Shown here: one piece after another, positions 11,980 to 21,792 of the stretch
Position numbering within the stretch: position 1 is the first letter of the stretch
How the letters are laid out: every line of letters begins with the position of its first letter
Assembly: GCF_026210795.1 (NCBI RefSeq)
Contig: NC_089454.1
Location: 62,001 to 126,000 of the forward strand
Reading direction: 5' to 3'
Length of the DNA stretch: 64,000 nucleotides
From: Rhizophagus irregularis
Lineage: Eukaryota; Glomeromycota; Glomeromycetes; Glomerales; Glomeraceae
Translations under genes and position numbers: made by a program
The notes under the pieces: generated by a model
The model's database searches: none
What the model was told of the DNA's origin: nothing
What the model saw: the letters and a program-made list of their open reading frames with translations, nothing else

Positions 11980-13425
11980 AGTTAGCGGTCATATCATGTT
12001 TTTTAGGGGTGTCTTATAATTACTAATAAATAGTAATTTTTATATTTATATTAACATAAATTTTCTTAAGTTATATATTATAAAAACTTTATATATTTTT
12101 ATTCTTTAGGAACTTTTTTACTTATTTAAACACCTTTTTTTTTAATACAATACCTATATAAAAAATTTATATTAAGCTAACTTTTATAGTTTCAACCTCC
12201 AGATGCAACTTATTGGTAAAAGGTAAATATTACTTTTAAATATATAAATATATGTAATTTTTTATGAGGAATCAGTTTACTTAATAAATAAAAAGCAAGT
12301 TTCTTAATAAAATTTATGGTAAATTTAAATTTACAATTTTAGTAAAAATTAGCCAATATTAAACTTATAAAATTTATATAAATATTTGCTAATTTTTTTG
12401 TATAAATACAATTTTAATTGCAAATTACATGTTTTAATAAAATAATATTTTAAATATTTACAATATTTAACAAATTTTATAATTTGACTAATTTTTAAAA
12501 GTTGTTTATAGTAAAAATATTTTAATAATTATTTAATTTTAATAAAATTTAAAGTATAATCATTTTAATTGATTATAAAACAGTATGTAAAATTTGAGAA
12601 TATGTTATTTATAGAATTATTGAATAAATATACTGTTACACAAAATGCAGATCATTTAGTTGATATGTAAAATACTAATTGATATTTTGAAATATTTTAC
12701 ATAATAATATATACTAAAATTTTACAGGCTATTTTATATCCTTTAAAAGTAATTATATATCAAATTATATTAAAATTGAATAGTTATTGAAATACTTTTA
12801 CTATTAACAACTTTTAAAAATTAGTCAAATTATAAAATTTGTTAAATATTGTAGATATTTAAAATATTATTTTATTATAACATGTAATTTGCAATTAAAA
12901 TTGTATTTATACAAATATTTTCATTATATTTTCTCTTGACTTAATTCTCGTTGTTGATGTCACTGTTGCTACCTTTGTCCATTAGACCCTGTACTTTTCA
13001 AAAATTACTGAAAATAATTAGCAATTATTTATATATATTTTGTAAGTTTAATATTGGCTAATATTTGCTAAAATTATAAATTTAGATTTACCATATATTT
13101 TATTAAGAAACTTGCTTTTTATTTATTAAGTAAACTGATTCCTCATAGAAAAATACATATATTTATATATTTAAAAGTAATACTTACCTTTTACCAATAA
13201 GTTGCATCTGGAGGTTGAAACTATAAAAGTTAGCTCAACATAAATTTTTTATAAAAGTATTATATTTAAAAAAAAGGTATTTAAATAAGTAAAATAGTTC
13301 CCAAAGAACAAAAATATATAAAATTTTTATAATATATAACTTAAGAAAATTTATGTTAATATAAATATAAAAATTACTATTTATTAGTAATTATAAGAGA
13401 AATGAAATGACTTTACGACCGATAT
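11980..13425. mobile_element. Foldback element, arms ~570-700 bp
   Basis: The left arm (from about 11980, including cttataattactaataaatagtaattttt and cctccagatgcaacttattgg) returns as the reverse complement in the right arm ending about 13425 (ccaataagttgcatctggagg, aaaattactatttattagtaattataag). The arms are highly similar, with a spacer of roughly 250 bp in the middle. No coding region was seen. The ends contain cggtc in inverted positions, but no clear target duplication was found. Confidence 0.8.
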
Positions 13426-13615
13426 ATTTCATAATATATTTTAAGTATATTTTAAGTATGTAAAAAATATACTTATAATAATCTTATAATATACTTAAAT
13501 TTTAATTTAAATATAATTTAAATATATTTTAAGTATATGGGCAAAAATTAAATATATTAGACATATATTTAAAATAATTTTAAGTATATGTTAGATATAT
13601 TAAAAAGAGTGAATT

Positions 13616-13764
13616 TATTTACCGCACCCTGCGTTACAACGCATCCTTCCTTTTTTGTAAATTGTTTATGTCGATCTTTAGTTTATACACCGCACCCCCC
13701 CTTAAAATGGCAAATGATAAACATACAAATATATATAAATTTGTAACGCAGGGTGCGGTAAATA
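13616..13764. mobile_element. 149-bp MITE with perfect 24-bp terminal inverted repeats
   Basis: The left end 13616-13639 and right end 13741-13764 are perfect reverse complements, starting TATTTACCGCACCCTGCG on each strand. If the terminal TA is the target duplication, this is a Tc1/mariner-type MITE. It is GC-richer than its surroundings and stands out in the AT-rich arm of the 8.4-kb element. Confidence 0.85.
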
Positions 13765-16700
13765 CATTATTTCTATTAAAAATATATTATAAGTATTTTG
13801 CAATTTTTAAATTAAGTATATTTTAAATATAATACTTTTTATAGGGCTGTCAAACGTCATAATCGTTTTGCTCGCCCTGATAATAATAATAATAATAGAC
13901 AATCATGTGGTAATACGTCACGCCATCATTCTAATTCCTGACCTAATAATAGACAACCATCTCGTTCACGCTCACTACGTCATCCTTGGAATCGTGACAA
14001 CCTTAATAACAATATTCACCACCATCGCAAAATTCTTGATAAGAATGAACTTGATCATTATGCCGATGGTATGGATGTTACATATCCTGCTCCACCTACC
14101 GTCCTTACTGACTGGAAGTCAATTGGTGCTGCCCTCGAAAAAGTTGTTGCAGAATTAGCTCTTCTTACCACACAATTTGCTTCAATGAATAGCCGTATCA
14201 CTAAGTTGGAATCTGCCATGGCTGTTCGTACTCCTCCTGTCCCTGGTCCTTTAATTTCTAAACCTCCTTCCTATATCCCTTCTTCTATGCAAGGCTGGGA
14301 TTATTCAGTTAACCTCAATAATAATATTCTTGTCGACATTAATTCTCCTCCTTTGCAATCGACAAGTGGTTTTACTCCAATCCCTCAATTTACTCCTATT
14401 CCACCATCCAACGTTGCTCTCTCCTCTCCGATTGATATGGAACAACGCCTCTCCTCTTTTTCTAATACTGTTGCCTCTTTGACTGGATCAATTAACAAAG
14501 GAATCGAACAAAATAATCTCATCCTAGCTCGCCAAAATGGCCAAGTTAACCAATAATTGTTCCCTTTCTTTCCCCTTCTTCCTCATTATATAATCAGTGT
14601 GCAATAATGATGGACAACAATAAATATAATTTTTCTCCCCACCCCACTCCTCTTATTAATTTTGGTCAAATTAATGTTAATGGTTTAGTTTCTTCTGTGC
14701 GACAACAACATTTATTAAATTTTTTTCTTCACTCTTCTTTTGGTGTACTTTCTTTAAATAATACCCATCTTACTTCAACTAGTGCCAAATTTATCTTTAA
14801 AAATGAACATTTCCAACACAATTTTAAATCCTATTGGGCCTGTTCTTCTTCTTCTCGCCCTCATGATGGCATTGGAATTTTACTTCGTAATCCCCTTCAT
14901 AAACATGTTCAAACAGTAGATCCTTGGAATGGTCGTCTGTTAAAATTAGATCTTTTTTTTTATCAAACAAAAATTTCTATTATTTCTTTATATAACCCTC
15001 CTTGTTCTATTCACCAAACTATTTGTAATGATCTTATTGCCAAACTTCTTTCCTGGCTTGATTATGCTCGTTCCCATAATTATCACGTTATTATTATTCT
15101 TGGTGATTTTAATGCTGATGAAGTTGCCCATTCCAACTATTCATACAGTCATTTTAGACTCCTCCGCTTGCTTTCTTCTAGATATTTTAATGATCATCAA
15201 TCCCGTTCTTCTCATTTATCTGGTCCTGATCCCACCTTTTATCATGCTAATGGTTCTTTTTGACTGGATTATATATGGTCTTCTCCTGGGTTTCCTGCTC
15301 CTGGTCTTTTTTCACAAGTGACTCCTTGTCCTTCTCTTCTAGACCGCCCTTTTACTGACCATCATGTTTTAATCACGACTTTTGATTTTAGCTCATGTAT
15401 GGCTATATTAGCCAAATCCCGTCTTAAACAAAAGAAAGAACTTCGTACTGTGTTCGCTTATTCTTCTACTTCGGCCAAGCAATGGAATGATTTTACTGAA
15501 TAAGTGGATGATTCCCTTGGGATTTATTTAGACAAACAATATAACCCTACCTTTAAATTTTCTTTTCTTTCTCTAGATCAAATGTGACATGCTTTAAAAG
15601 CCACAATATTCAGTACAGCAATTGATACTCTGCCCTTTCAAAAAGTTTCCAACACACATCGTTACTCGTATTTACCTGACTTGACAAAGCTTATTTCCAT
15701 TAACAAATTTTTGGATCGATTTTTATATCACCTAACTACTCGTCATCTTACCCGGCCTACTTAAATTTCACAAATGATGGCTGCCCTACCTTCCCATCTT
15801 AAAGACCTTACGTTCTTACTTCCTGATTATTCAGTTCCTGTCTATTCTACAACTCCTCCATCTGTGTTCAAAACCTTTTTACGCTCTCAAAAGAATTTAG
15901 TTTCAGCCTATCTATCCACTAAATTCGCCGAACACCTTTCAGACTCTGTGAAATATTATACAGCATTACGAGATGAACACTTCTCGAACTCCCTAGGTAA
16001 ATTTATAGATTCAGCTTTATCTGTTGAAAAGCGCTCAATTGTTCTTGACCACGTCTTGGTTGTTCTTGACTCCAAGCCCACCCTTTTAACGGATCCATCA
16101 GATATTAAACAAGCTGCTGTTGCTCACTTTCAATCTGTTGTATCTCCTCCATTGGTCCATTATTCCTCTACTGCTTCATTCCCTCCACATTGGCAAAAAG
16201 CTTACACTCCTCTTTCTAATGTGTCTGCTTCTTTATATGACTCAGTCCTGGCAACTATCACTCTTCAAGAATGGTCTGATGTTATTTCTTCTATGCCAAA
16301 CAATAAAGCTTCTGGCCCTTCGAAAATTTCTTATGAAATGTTAAAACATTTATCTGGTAAAGCTTTGACTTTTTCTCTTTTACTAGCCAATACTTGTCTT
16401 CTTCGTGGTGATATCCCTGCAGATTGGCGTGAAGCTGTGGTTTACCCTATTCCTAAACCTCATGATTTTGATGCCCAACTCAAGAACACCCGACCTATTA
16501 CTCTTTTGGAAACTGTTCGCAAATGCGTGGTCAAGGTCATTACGAATCGTCTCTCTGCTATCCTTGCTGACAATAAAGTTCTTCAAGGAGGAAATTTTGC
16601 TGGCTTGCCTAGTGGTTTCACCGATGTCCCTATCAAAATGCTTGATGCGATTGTTCATCAACAAAAACATAACTTTACTGATGATCAGGAACTATAGATA

Positions 16701-19389
16701 GTTTCTTAAGATATTTTTAAAGCTTTTGATTCCATGGATTTAAACATACTTAAATTAGCTTTAGCAAGACTTCATATACCCACACTTTTAGTGCAATTTA
16801 TTTTGAACTTGTTTACTAAGCGTAATAACAAAATCATCACTTGTTATGGTGATACTGCTTCTTATCAAGTGCGTATTGATATTGATCAAGGAGAAATCAT
16901 TTCCCCTTTACTTTGGGTTATTTACTTGGATCCTTTGCTCACTGTTTTAAATCAAGAAGCTCGAGATCCTTTTGTCTTGAAATCTTCAGCTCTTTTAAAT
17001 TATCTCCACTTGAATTTGAACAACATTCTTTGCTGATTTCTCATTTGACTTTTATGGATGATTCAACTCTTATTGCTTCTTCGAAGTCTGGAATAGAAGA
17101 TCGCCTTTCAATCACTGCTGAATTTTATACTTTAAATAATGTTCAAGCAAATTTGGCAAAATATGTTCTTTTGTCTTCTTCTTGTCCCTCTTCTACTATT
17201 ACCTTTGATCTTTTACCTTCCCCTTTAATTTCTGAGGTTTCCCTCTCCTTTTCTTCTCTGGCACTTGGTACCTCATTTCATTTTCTAGGTGTTTGGTTCT
17301 TCTTATCCGCCTCCTCCCAATTTGTACTTAAATAAGCATGCTCTATGGTTAAAGATATGGCCACTCTTCTTGGACCAAAGAAATTACTTGCTCAACATGT
17401 GGCTTACCTGTATAATGCTGTTCTACTTTTGAGATTGGAATTCCGTCTACAAACTTCTCTTTTTTCTGAGAGTACTATCCAGTCGATAGTTAAACCAATT
17501 TTTTCTGTTTTTAGACGTAAAGTTGGTCTAGCTACTACTACTCCATTAGCCCTGCTTTTTTTAAAACTTCCTTTCTCTATTCAGAACGCTTTTTATCAGT
17601 TCTTATCCTCTCACATGGTGTCCTGGCAAAAAATATTCACCTATCCTGATTTTAAAGATTTTGCCAGTTATGCTGTTTCTTATCTTCAAGGCTACTTGGG
17701 TGCTGAAAGTTGCCCATCTACTATTGATCTAGAGCCGTGGTTACAAATTGTTTCCCTCCGGACTCATACCTTGTTTAATTCATTTTTGTTCTCTTCACAA
17801 ATTAATGTCACGTGGTCTCTCCCCTTCCGACCTCTGAGGCGTGATCTTCAACCTGCTTTACCACTCCGAACTATTCTACCGCAATCCATTTTTCAGACAA
17901 GTTGAAAACTTTGGAAAAATTTGAACATTTTTGTTCTTGCTCAATTGGCTTCACCTTGTGGACATTACCTTATGAACTGGTTTGATCTTCGTTACCTTGG
18001 TATCATCGGTCGAAAAGGACGAATCCCTGCTTGGTTTAAATTTATTATGAATAATTTCTTTCTTCTTTTTCTTCTTCTTTATTTTTATCTTTGTATTTTA
18101 TTAATTCTTCTTTTACATTAGCTTCACTTTGTTTATTGGATGATACTGTTAAAGACTATCATTTTTATCCTCAATGGGCTATTAATTTTAATTCTACTAC
18201 CCAAACTTTATCTGTTGGCCGTATGTATGTCACTTATAGAAAACAAAATTCCGCTATTATGTCTCATTGGCTTCCTATCTCTAATTCTGCCGATAAAAGA
18301 TCCTATAATCCTTGCCCTGGTTGCTCTTTTAACATTTCTGCTTTATCTAAGAAATCTGCGATTAAACAACGCTGTAATAGTGAAAAATGTTTTTTCCATG
18401 TTTCCCTTTCTGAAACTGCGGGTTACCCTACCAAGAATGCTAAAGTATTTGCGGCTTATCTCCCTATATCTTTGTCTACTTCTTGGGGATATGCCACCTC
18501 TTTGGCTCTTATTCATTTGGACCACCTACCCTCTACTTCTATTTCTGGATTTCCTTTTCCTATTGAGATGATTGATAACGCTAATATTCCACTCTTGCCT
18601 TGTTCCACGCAAGTTCTTTATACTGATAATTCATTTCATCCTGCAACAGATATCTCTCTTTCTTTCATGGCATCAGCTTGGTTGGCCTTAGATGATGATG
18701 GATTCATATTAGACTCATCCTCCATGAGCCTTCCTTCCTGTTTCCCTTTAGCTCTACGATCAGAAATTTATGCTATTATTTCTGGCTTATGCGCCCTCTC
18801 TCCTGGTTCTTCTGTTACGATCAATACAGATTGTGCCTAATTGATTTTATTATAGACGCGTTTTGTTGCTGCACCTTTCTCCCCGAAATTGCTTCAGCTA
18901 CCCAATCATCTTCTTTGGCTTTCCATTCGACATCTCCTAAAAGATTTTAATTTAAAAGTTGAACTAGTCAAAGTTCCTGCTCATAGTACTGATGCGCTCA
19001 ACGAACAAGTAGATTCTTTAGCTAAAGACGCGCATTTATCTTTTCAGCCTACCTTTTCTCTGATGTATTTTCATTGTGTACCATGTTTGTTGACTTTTAA
19101 TTCTTTACCTATTGACATGAATATCTGTCACTTCCTTCGTTCTATAGCAGATGCTCGCAACCTTTTATCATTTTGTTCAATGGCTCGCTTCACTGCTTTA
19201 AGACCTCCCATGCTTTTTGATTGGGCTGGTATTTATTTTTGTCTCTCTCAAATCAAAGGCTTTGTTTCATATAAGAATGGTCATCCTGAATTCTGGATTT
19301 TCTGTATCAAACTTCTCTTAGACATGTTGCCTACTTTAACTACACTACAACAACGCAAGCCTCATTTGTATTCTCCTGATTGGCTTTGC

Positions 19390-19633
19390 TAAGGTTGCCT
19401 GCCTAAACCTCTCCAAAATTTTACGATTAGTTTTTCCAAGATTTTACTATTGTTTTATTATAGTTTTGGCAAGGTTTCGGCAGTTTTGGCATTTATAATA
19501 AGTTTTGTCAGGTTTCACTTTTCTCCAAAGTTTCGCCAACTTTTTAATAAGACTTTCATATAGTTTTGGCAAAGTTTCACCATTTCGGCATTTCGCCAAC
19601 TTGCCAAAACCCCTAGTTTTTCCAGCAACCTTA
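19390..19633. mobile_element. 244-bp hAT-like MITE in the LINE
   Basis: The ends TAAGGTTGC and GCAACCTTA are inverted. The flanks GGCTTTGC (19382-19389) and GGCTTTGT (19634-19641) match at 7 of 8 positions, as expected for an 8-bp hAT target duplication that has aged. Removing it rejoins the LINE coding sequence upstream of a CPQCNSASEDLNHY zinc-knuckle segment. The interior consists of gttttggcaa/tttcgcca-like repeats. Confidence 0.78.
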
Positions 19634-20063
19634 GGCTTTGTCCACAATGCAACTCTGCTTCTGAGGATTTGAATCACTACTGAACCTGCCCTTATATTCT
19701 TCCGGAACTCAACTTACGTTTGACGCATCAAAAGGAAATTGTTAAATTTTAGGATACTTGTATTACCTCCTTTTCTTCTATTAAAACTTTACCTGTCTCG
19801 TTCAGTGAAAAGTTTTCTGCTTTATCTTGTTGGAACTTTGTGACTCCTTCTCCGTCCTGCCCATAGCTTACTCGAGGATTATTACCTGCTCACCTTTCTG
19901 ACTTTTTGAAGCTTTATTTCCCTCTTTTTGTTATACACAAGACTATTTCTCCTCTTCTTAATGATTTTCATGTCGAATTATATGGTGAAATTTGGCTATG
20001 TTGTAATGTTCTTTTTCATGCCTAGGAAGAATCTCAGGGTATCTCCACTTCGGCGAAACAACA

Positions 20064-20342
20064 CACTGGTAAAAAAATGATTTATCCTACACATATTTTA
20101 CACATATTGGGTACTCAAAATGTAGAAAATCATACACAAATAATACACATATCATACACATATCGGGTACTAATATATATATCATACATATATCAGGTAC
20201 CTGATAGGTATACTATATATATAAGTACCCGATATGTGTATGATATATGTATTATTTGTGTATGATTTTCTACATTTTGAGTACCCGATATATGTAAGAT
20301 ATGTGTAGGATATGTGTAGGATAGACCATTTTTTTACCAGTG
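20064..20342. mobile_element. 279-bp palindromic MITE
   Basis: The ends CACTGGTAAAAAAATG and CATTTTTTTACCAGTG are perfect inverted repeats, and inversion continues through most of the element (gggtactcaaaatgtag and its reverse complement). It is flanked by AACA at 20060-20063 and 20343-20346, a possible 4-bp duplication. It interrupts the 3' part of the LINE and would fold into a near-complete hairpin. Confidence 0.82.
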
Positions 20343-20798
20343 AACATGGCCCTCCTGCCACTTTTTCTTCTATTACTTCCTCTCATCAATGTAACTCTTC
20401 TTTGGCGTTAGTCTCTCAGAAATCCTGGATTTCTTGGATTTCCTCTTCTATAATTCAGGGTGGATCTTGGATTTCGCACTTAAATTTTCTGCGCCGCTTA
20501 ACAGTTCAACCTCTTAGGGTCTCTTTCTGGTAACGGACTGGATTTTTGGATGTTGGATAGTTGACTCACACTGTCCTTCGGGTAAAGTTGAGGTATGCGA
20601 TTCTGTAATAGTCTAGTTTTTTTTCACTTTAATTTGATTTTAGTTTAGATTTCTTTACTTGTATGAGTCGTGAAGCTACTCTTTTATTTTTTATTAATTT
20701 ATTTTCTTATTTTATAATATTGTTTGAATTTTTTTCGAAGTTAAAATATAAATAAAAGATAAAGTCTATAGACTGTTTGCAAAGTAAAAGGATAAAAC

Positions 20799-21792
20799 TA
20801 AGGGTTGGTCACCCTATCTCAGTGGTTAGTCACTGAGACCCTCATTAAGCCTGAGTATGGTGAGGTCGCAGGTTCGATTCCTATGACCACGGAAATAAAA
20901 GAATTTTACTGCGGACGCTACAACCAATAGTGTGAAAGTACAGGAATTAGTGTAGTTGGACTGCATCATAGTGAATTAGTGTGTACAGTTAGGCTGCATA
21001 TTTCAACTAAGGGTCATGGTGTCCTTCTAACGTTCCCTATGAGGCCATTGGCATGTACGCAGTCCTGTTCTTGAGGTCACTACTATACCTTAGGGGGGAC
21101 TTTTTGTCCGGATGGTTACTCCATAATACTGCTTGTGGTCAGTAATGGCTAGATGGTTGTCCTAAATGGTAAAGCTGAGGATGCAATGTCTTAGTGGTAG
21201 TTTGACCTTCTATTAGGTCTTAGACCAACCAAGGTGTTCGTGCACAGAACAGGTAGCATGGTTATGGGGTTCGATTTCCCACTTCTTGGGTCCTGGTTGG
21301 TGATTTCTGGTGATTGATACCTACTATAAGGGGTGATCCTGGACAGATGCCTGCTACTTCCTGTCCGAGTGGTTACTACAAAGTATACTACTTGGGTAAA
21401 CAACTGTACTATCGGTGCTAGGTAATCGCAGGCTGTGGTGGTTTTTGAGTGAGACTTAGTACCTAAAATGGTGGTATGAAAGGGTACTAGATGGTTGATG
21501 TTACCTGTCGAAAGTTCTCCATGAAAGTAGGTGCTCTCTAAAGGTCATTAAATAAATTGAGTACCAGTATCATGCAATGGGTATAGGATGAGTAGACGGC
21601 GTATTCCTAGCTTCAGATTAACCTTAAAAGTGGCCTGATGGGGATGTTTTCAATAGTGGTGCTGTTACCTGAGGAATTAAATACTCGGTATAATGGTTGC
21701 CCATGGAGATGATAGGACTAACTCCCCGAGGATACCTCAAAGAGGTAGAGGGAGGCTTGGCCGTAAACACTAGCAAAGTAAAAGGATAAAAC
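20799..21792 (+). repeat. Repeat unit D, complete and uninterrupted (994 bp)
   Basis: Cleanest copy of the SINE-like unit. The tRNA-like head has A box tatctcagtgg (20815-20825) and B box ggttcgattcc (20871-20881), enclosed by tggtca and tgacca ends. The body matches units A-C. A second B-box-like ggttcgatttcc lies near 21267. The tail 20-mer is at 21773-21792. It is flanked by the LINE end on the left and by a second LINE-like element on the right. Confidence 0.88.

Larger units (their letters stand above)
5462..13846. mobile_element. 8.4-kb composite insertion with CCCTATAAAA termini
   Basis: The left end CCCTATAAAAAGTATTTATA and the right end, read on the other strand as CCCTATAAAAAGTATTATAT, are inverted repeats. 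The flanks are CTG (5459-5461) and CTG (13847-13849), and removing the element plus one CTG keeps LINE ORF1 in phase. It is the same terminus family as 1648-2610. The outer arms (5462-5610 and 13440-13846) are AT-rich with repeats of a ttaaaatatact-like motif. Inside are a transposase gene, a zinc-finger gene, opposed satellite arrays, a foldback element and a small MITE. These are probably later nested insertions, though cargo cannot be excluded. Confidence 0.75.
4132..14556 (+). pseudogene. LINE ORF1 (nucleic-acid-binding protein), broken by stops and an 8.4-kb insertion
   Basis: One frame can be followed from the ATG at 4132 to the stop ending at 14556 if the element at 5462-13846 is skipped; the phase matches exactly across the 3-bp duplication. 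In-frame stops occur at about 4429, 4471, 4591, 4639 and 13939. The N-terminus is Ser/Thr/Asn/Lys-rich. Before the insertion comes a zinc-knuckle-like CHRCGHPNCNPNRC (about 5324-5365). After it follow a His/Asn/Arg-rich stretch and a short helical segment (about 14100-14220). This layout is usual for LINE ORF1 proteins that coat element RNA. The stops fit CAA/CAG and TGG codons changed by transitions. Confidence 0.8.
14607..20540 (+). pseudogene. LINE ORF2 (APE endonuclease, reverse transcriptase, RNase H), decayed
   Basis: The endonuclease domain (14607-15400) shows GQINVNGL and ILGDFNAD, but the usual catalytic Glu motif reads LNNTH. The reverse transcriptase (about 16260-17335) shows NNKASGPSKISYEMLK, ADWREAVVYPIPKP, a decayed FKAFDSMD block and an active-site variant FMDDS (about 17048-17065). 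RNase H (about 18620-19050) shows LYTDNS, RSEIYAI, INTDCA and KVPAHS. The end has a CxxC knuckle split by the MITE at 19390. In-frame stops occur at about 15261, 15501, 15585, 15762, 16695 and 16707. Frame changes occur near 17000, 18100 and 18840. It cannot encode a working enzyme. Confidence 0.88.
4006..20798 (+). mobile_element. Decayed LINE with three large insertions
   Basis: Non-LTR retrotransposon of about 7.9 kb once the insertions at 5462-13846, 19390-19633 and 20064-20342 are subtracted. The order is a short leader, ORF1 (zinc knuckle), ORF2 (APE endonuclease, reverse transcriptase, RNase H, terminal CxxC knuckle), an AT-rich 3' region, then the terminal 20-mer GCAAAGTAAAAGGATAAAAC (20779-20798), identical to the tail of the flanking ~1-kb units. 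The domain order fits RNase-H-bearing clades such as I or Tad; I do not assign one. Every ORF is broken, so this copy is dead. It abuts unit C on the left and unit D on the right with no spacer. Confidence 0.85.

Noticed and set aside
20799-20890. True tRNA gene
   Set aside because: A and B boxes are good, but the acceptor and T stems are imperfect and the module is always attached to the 1-kb repeat, so it is a tRNA-derived SINE head.
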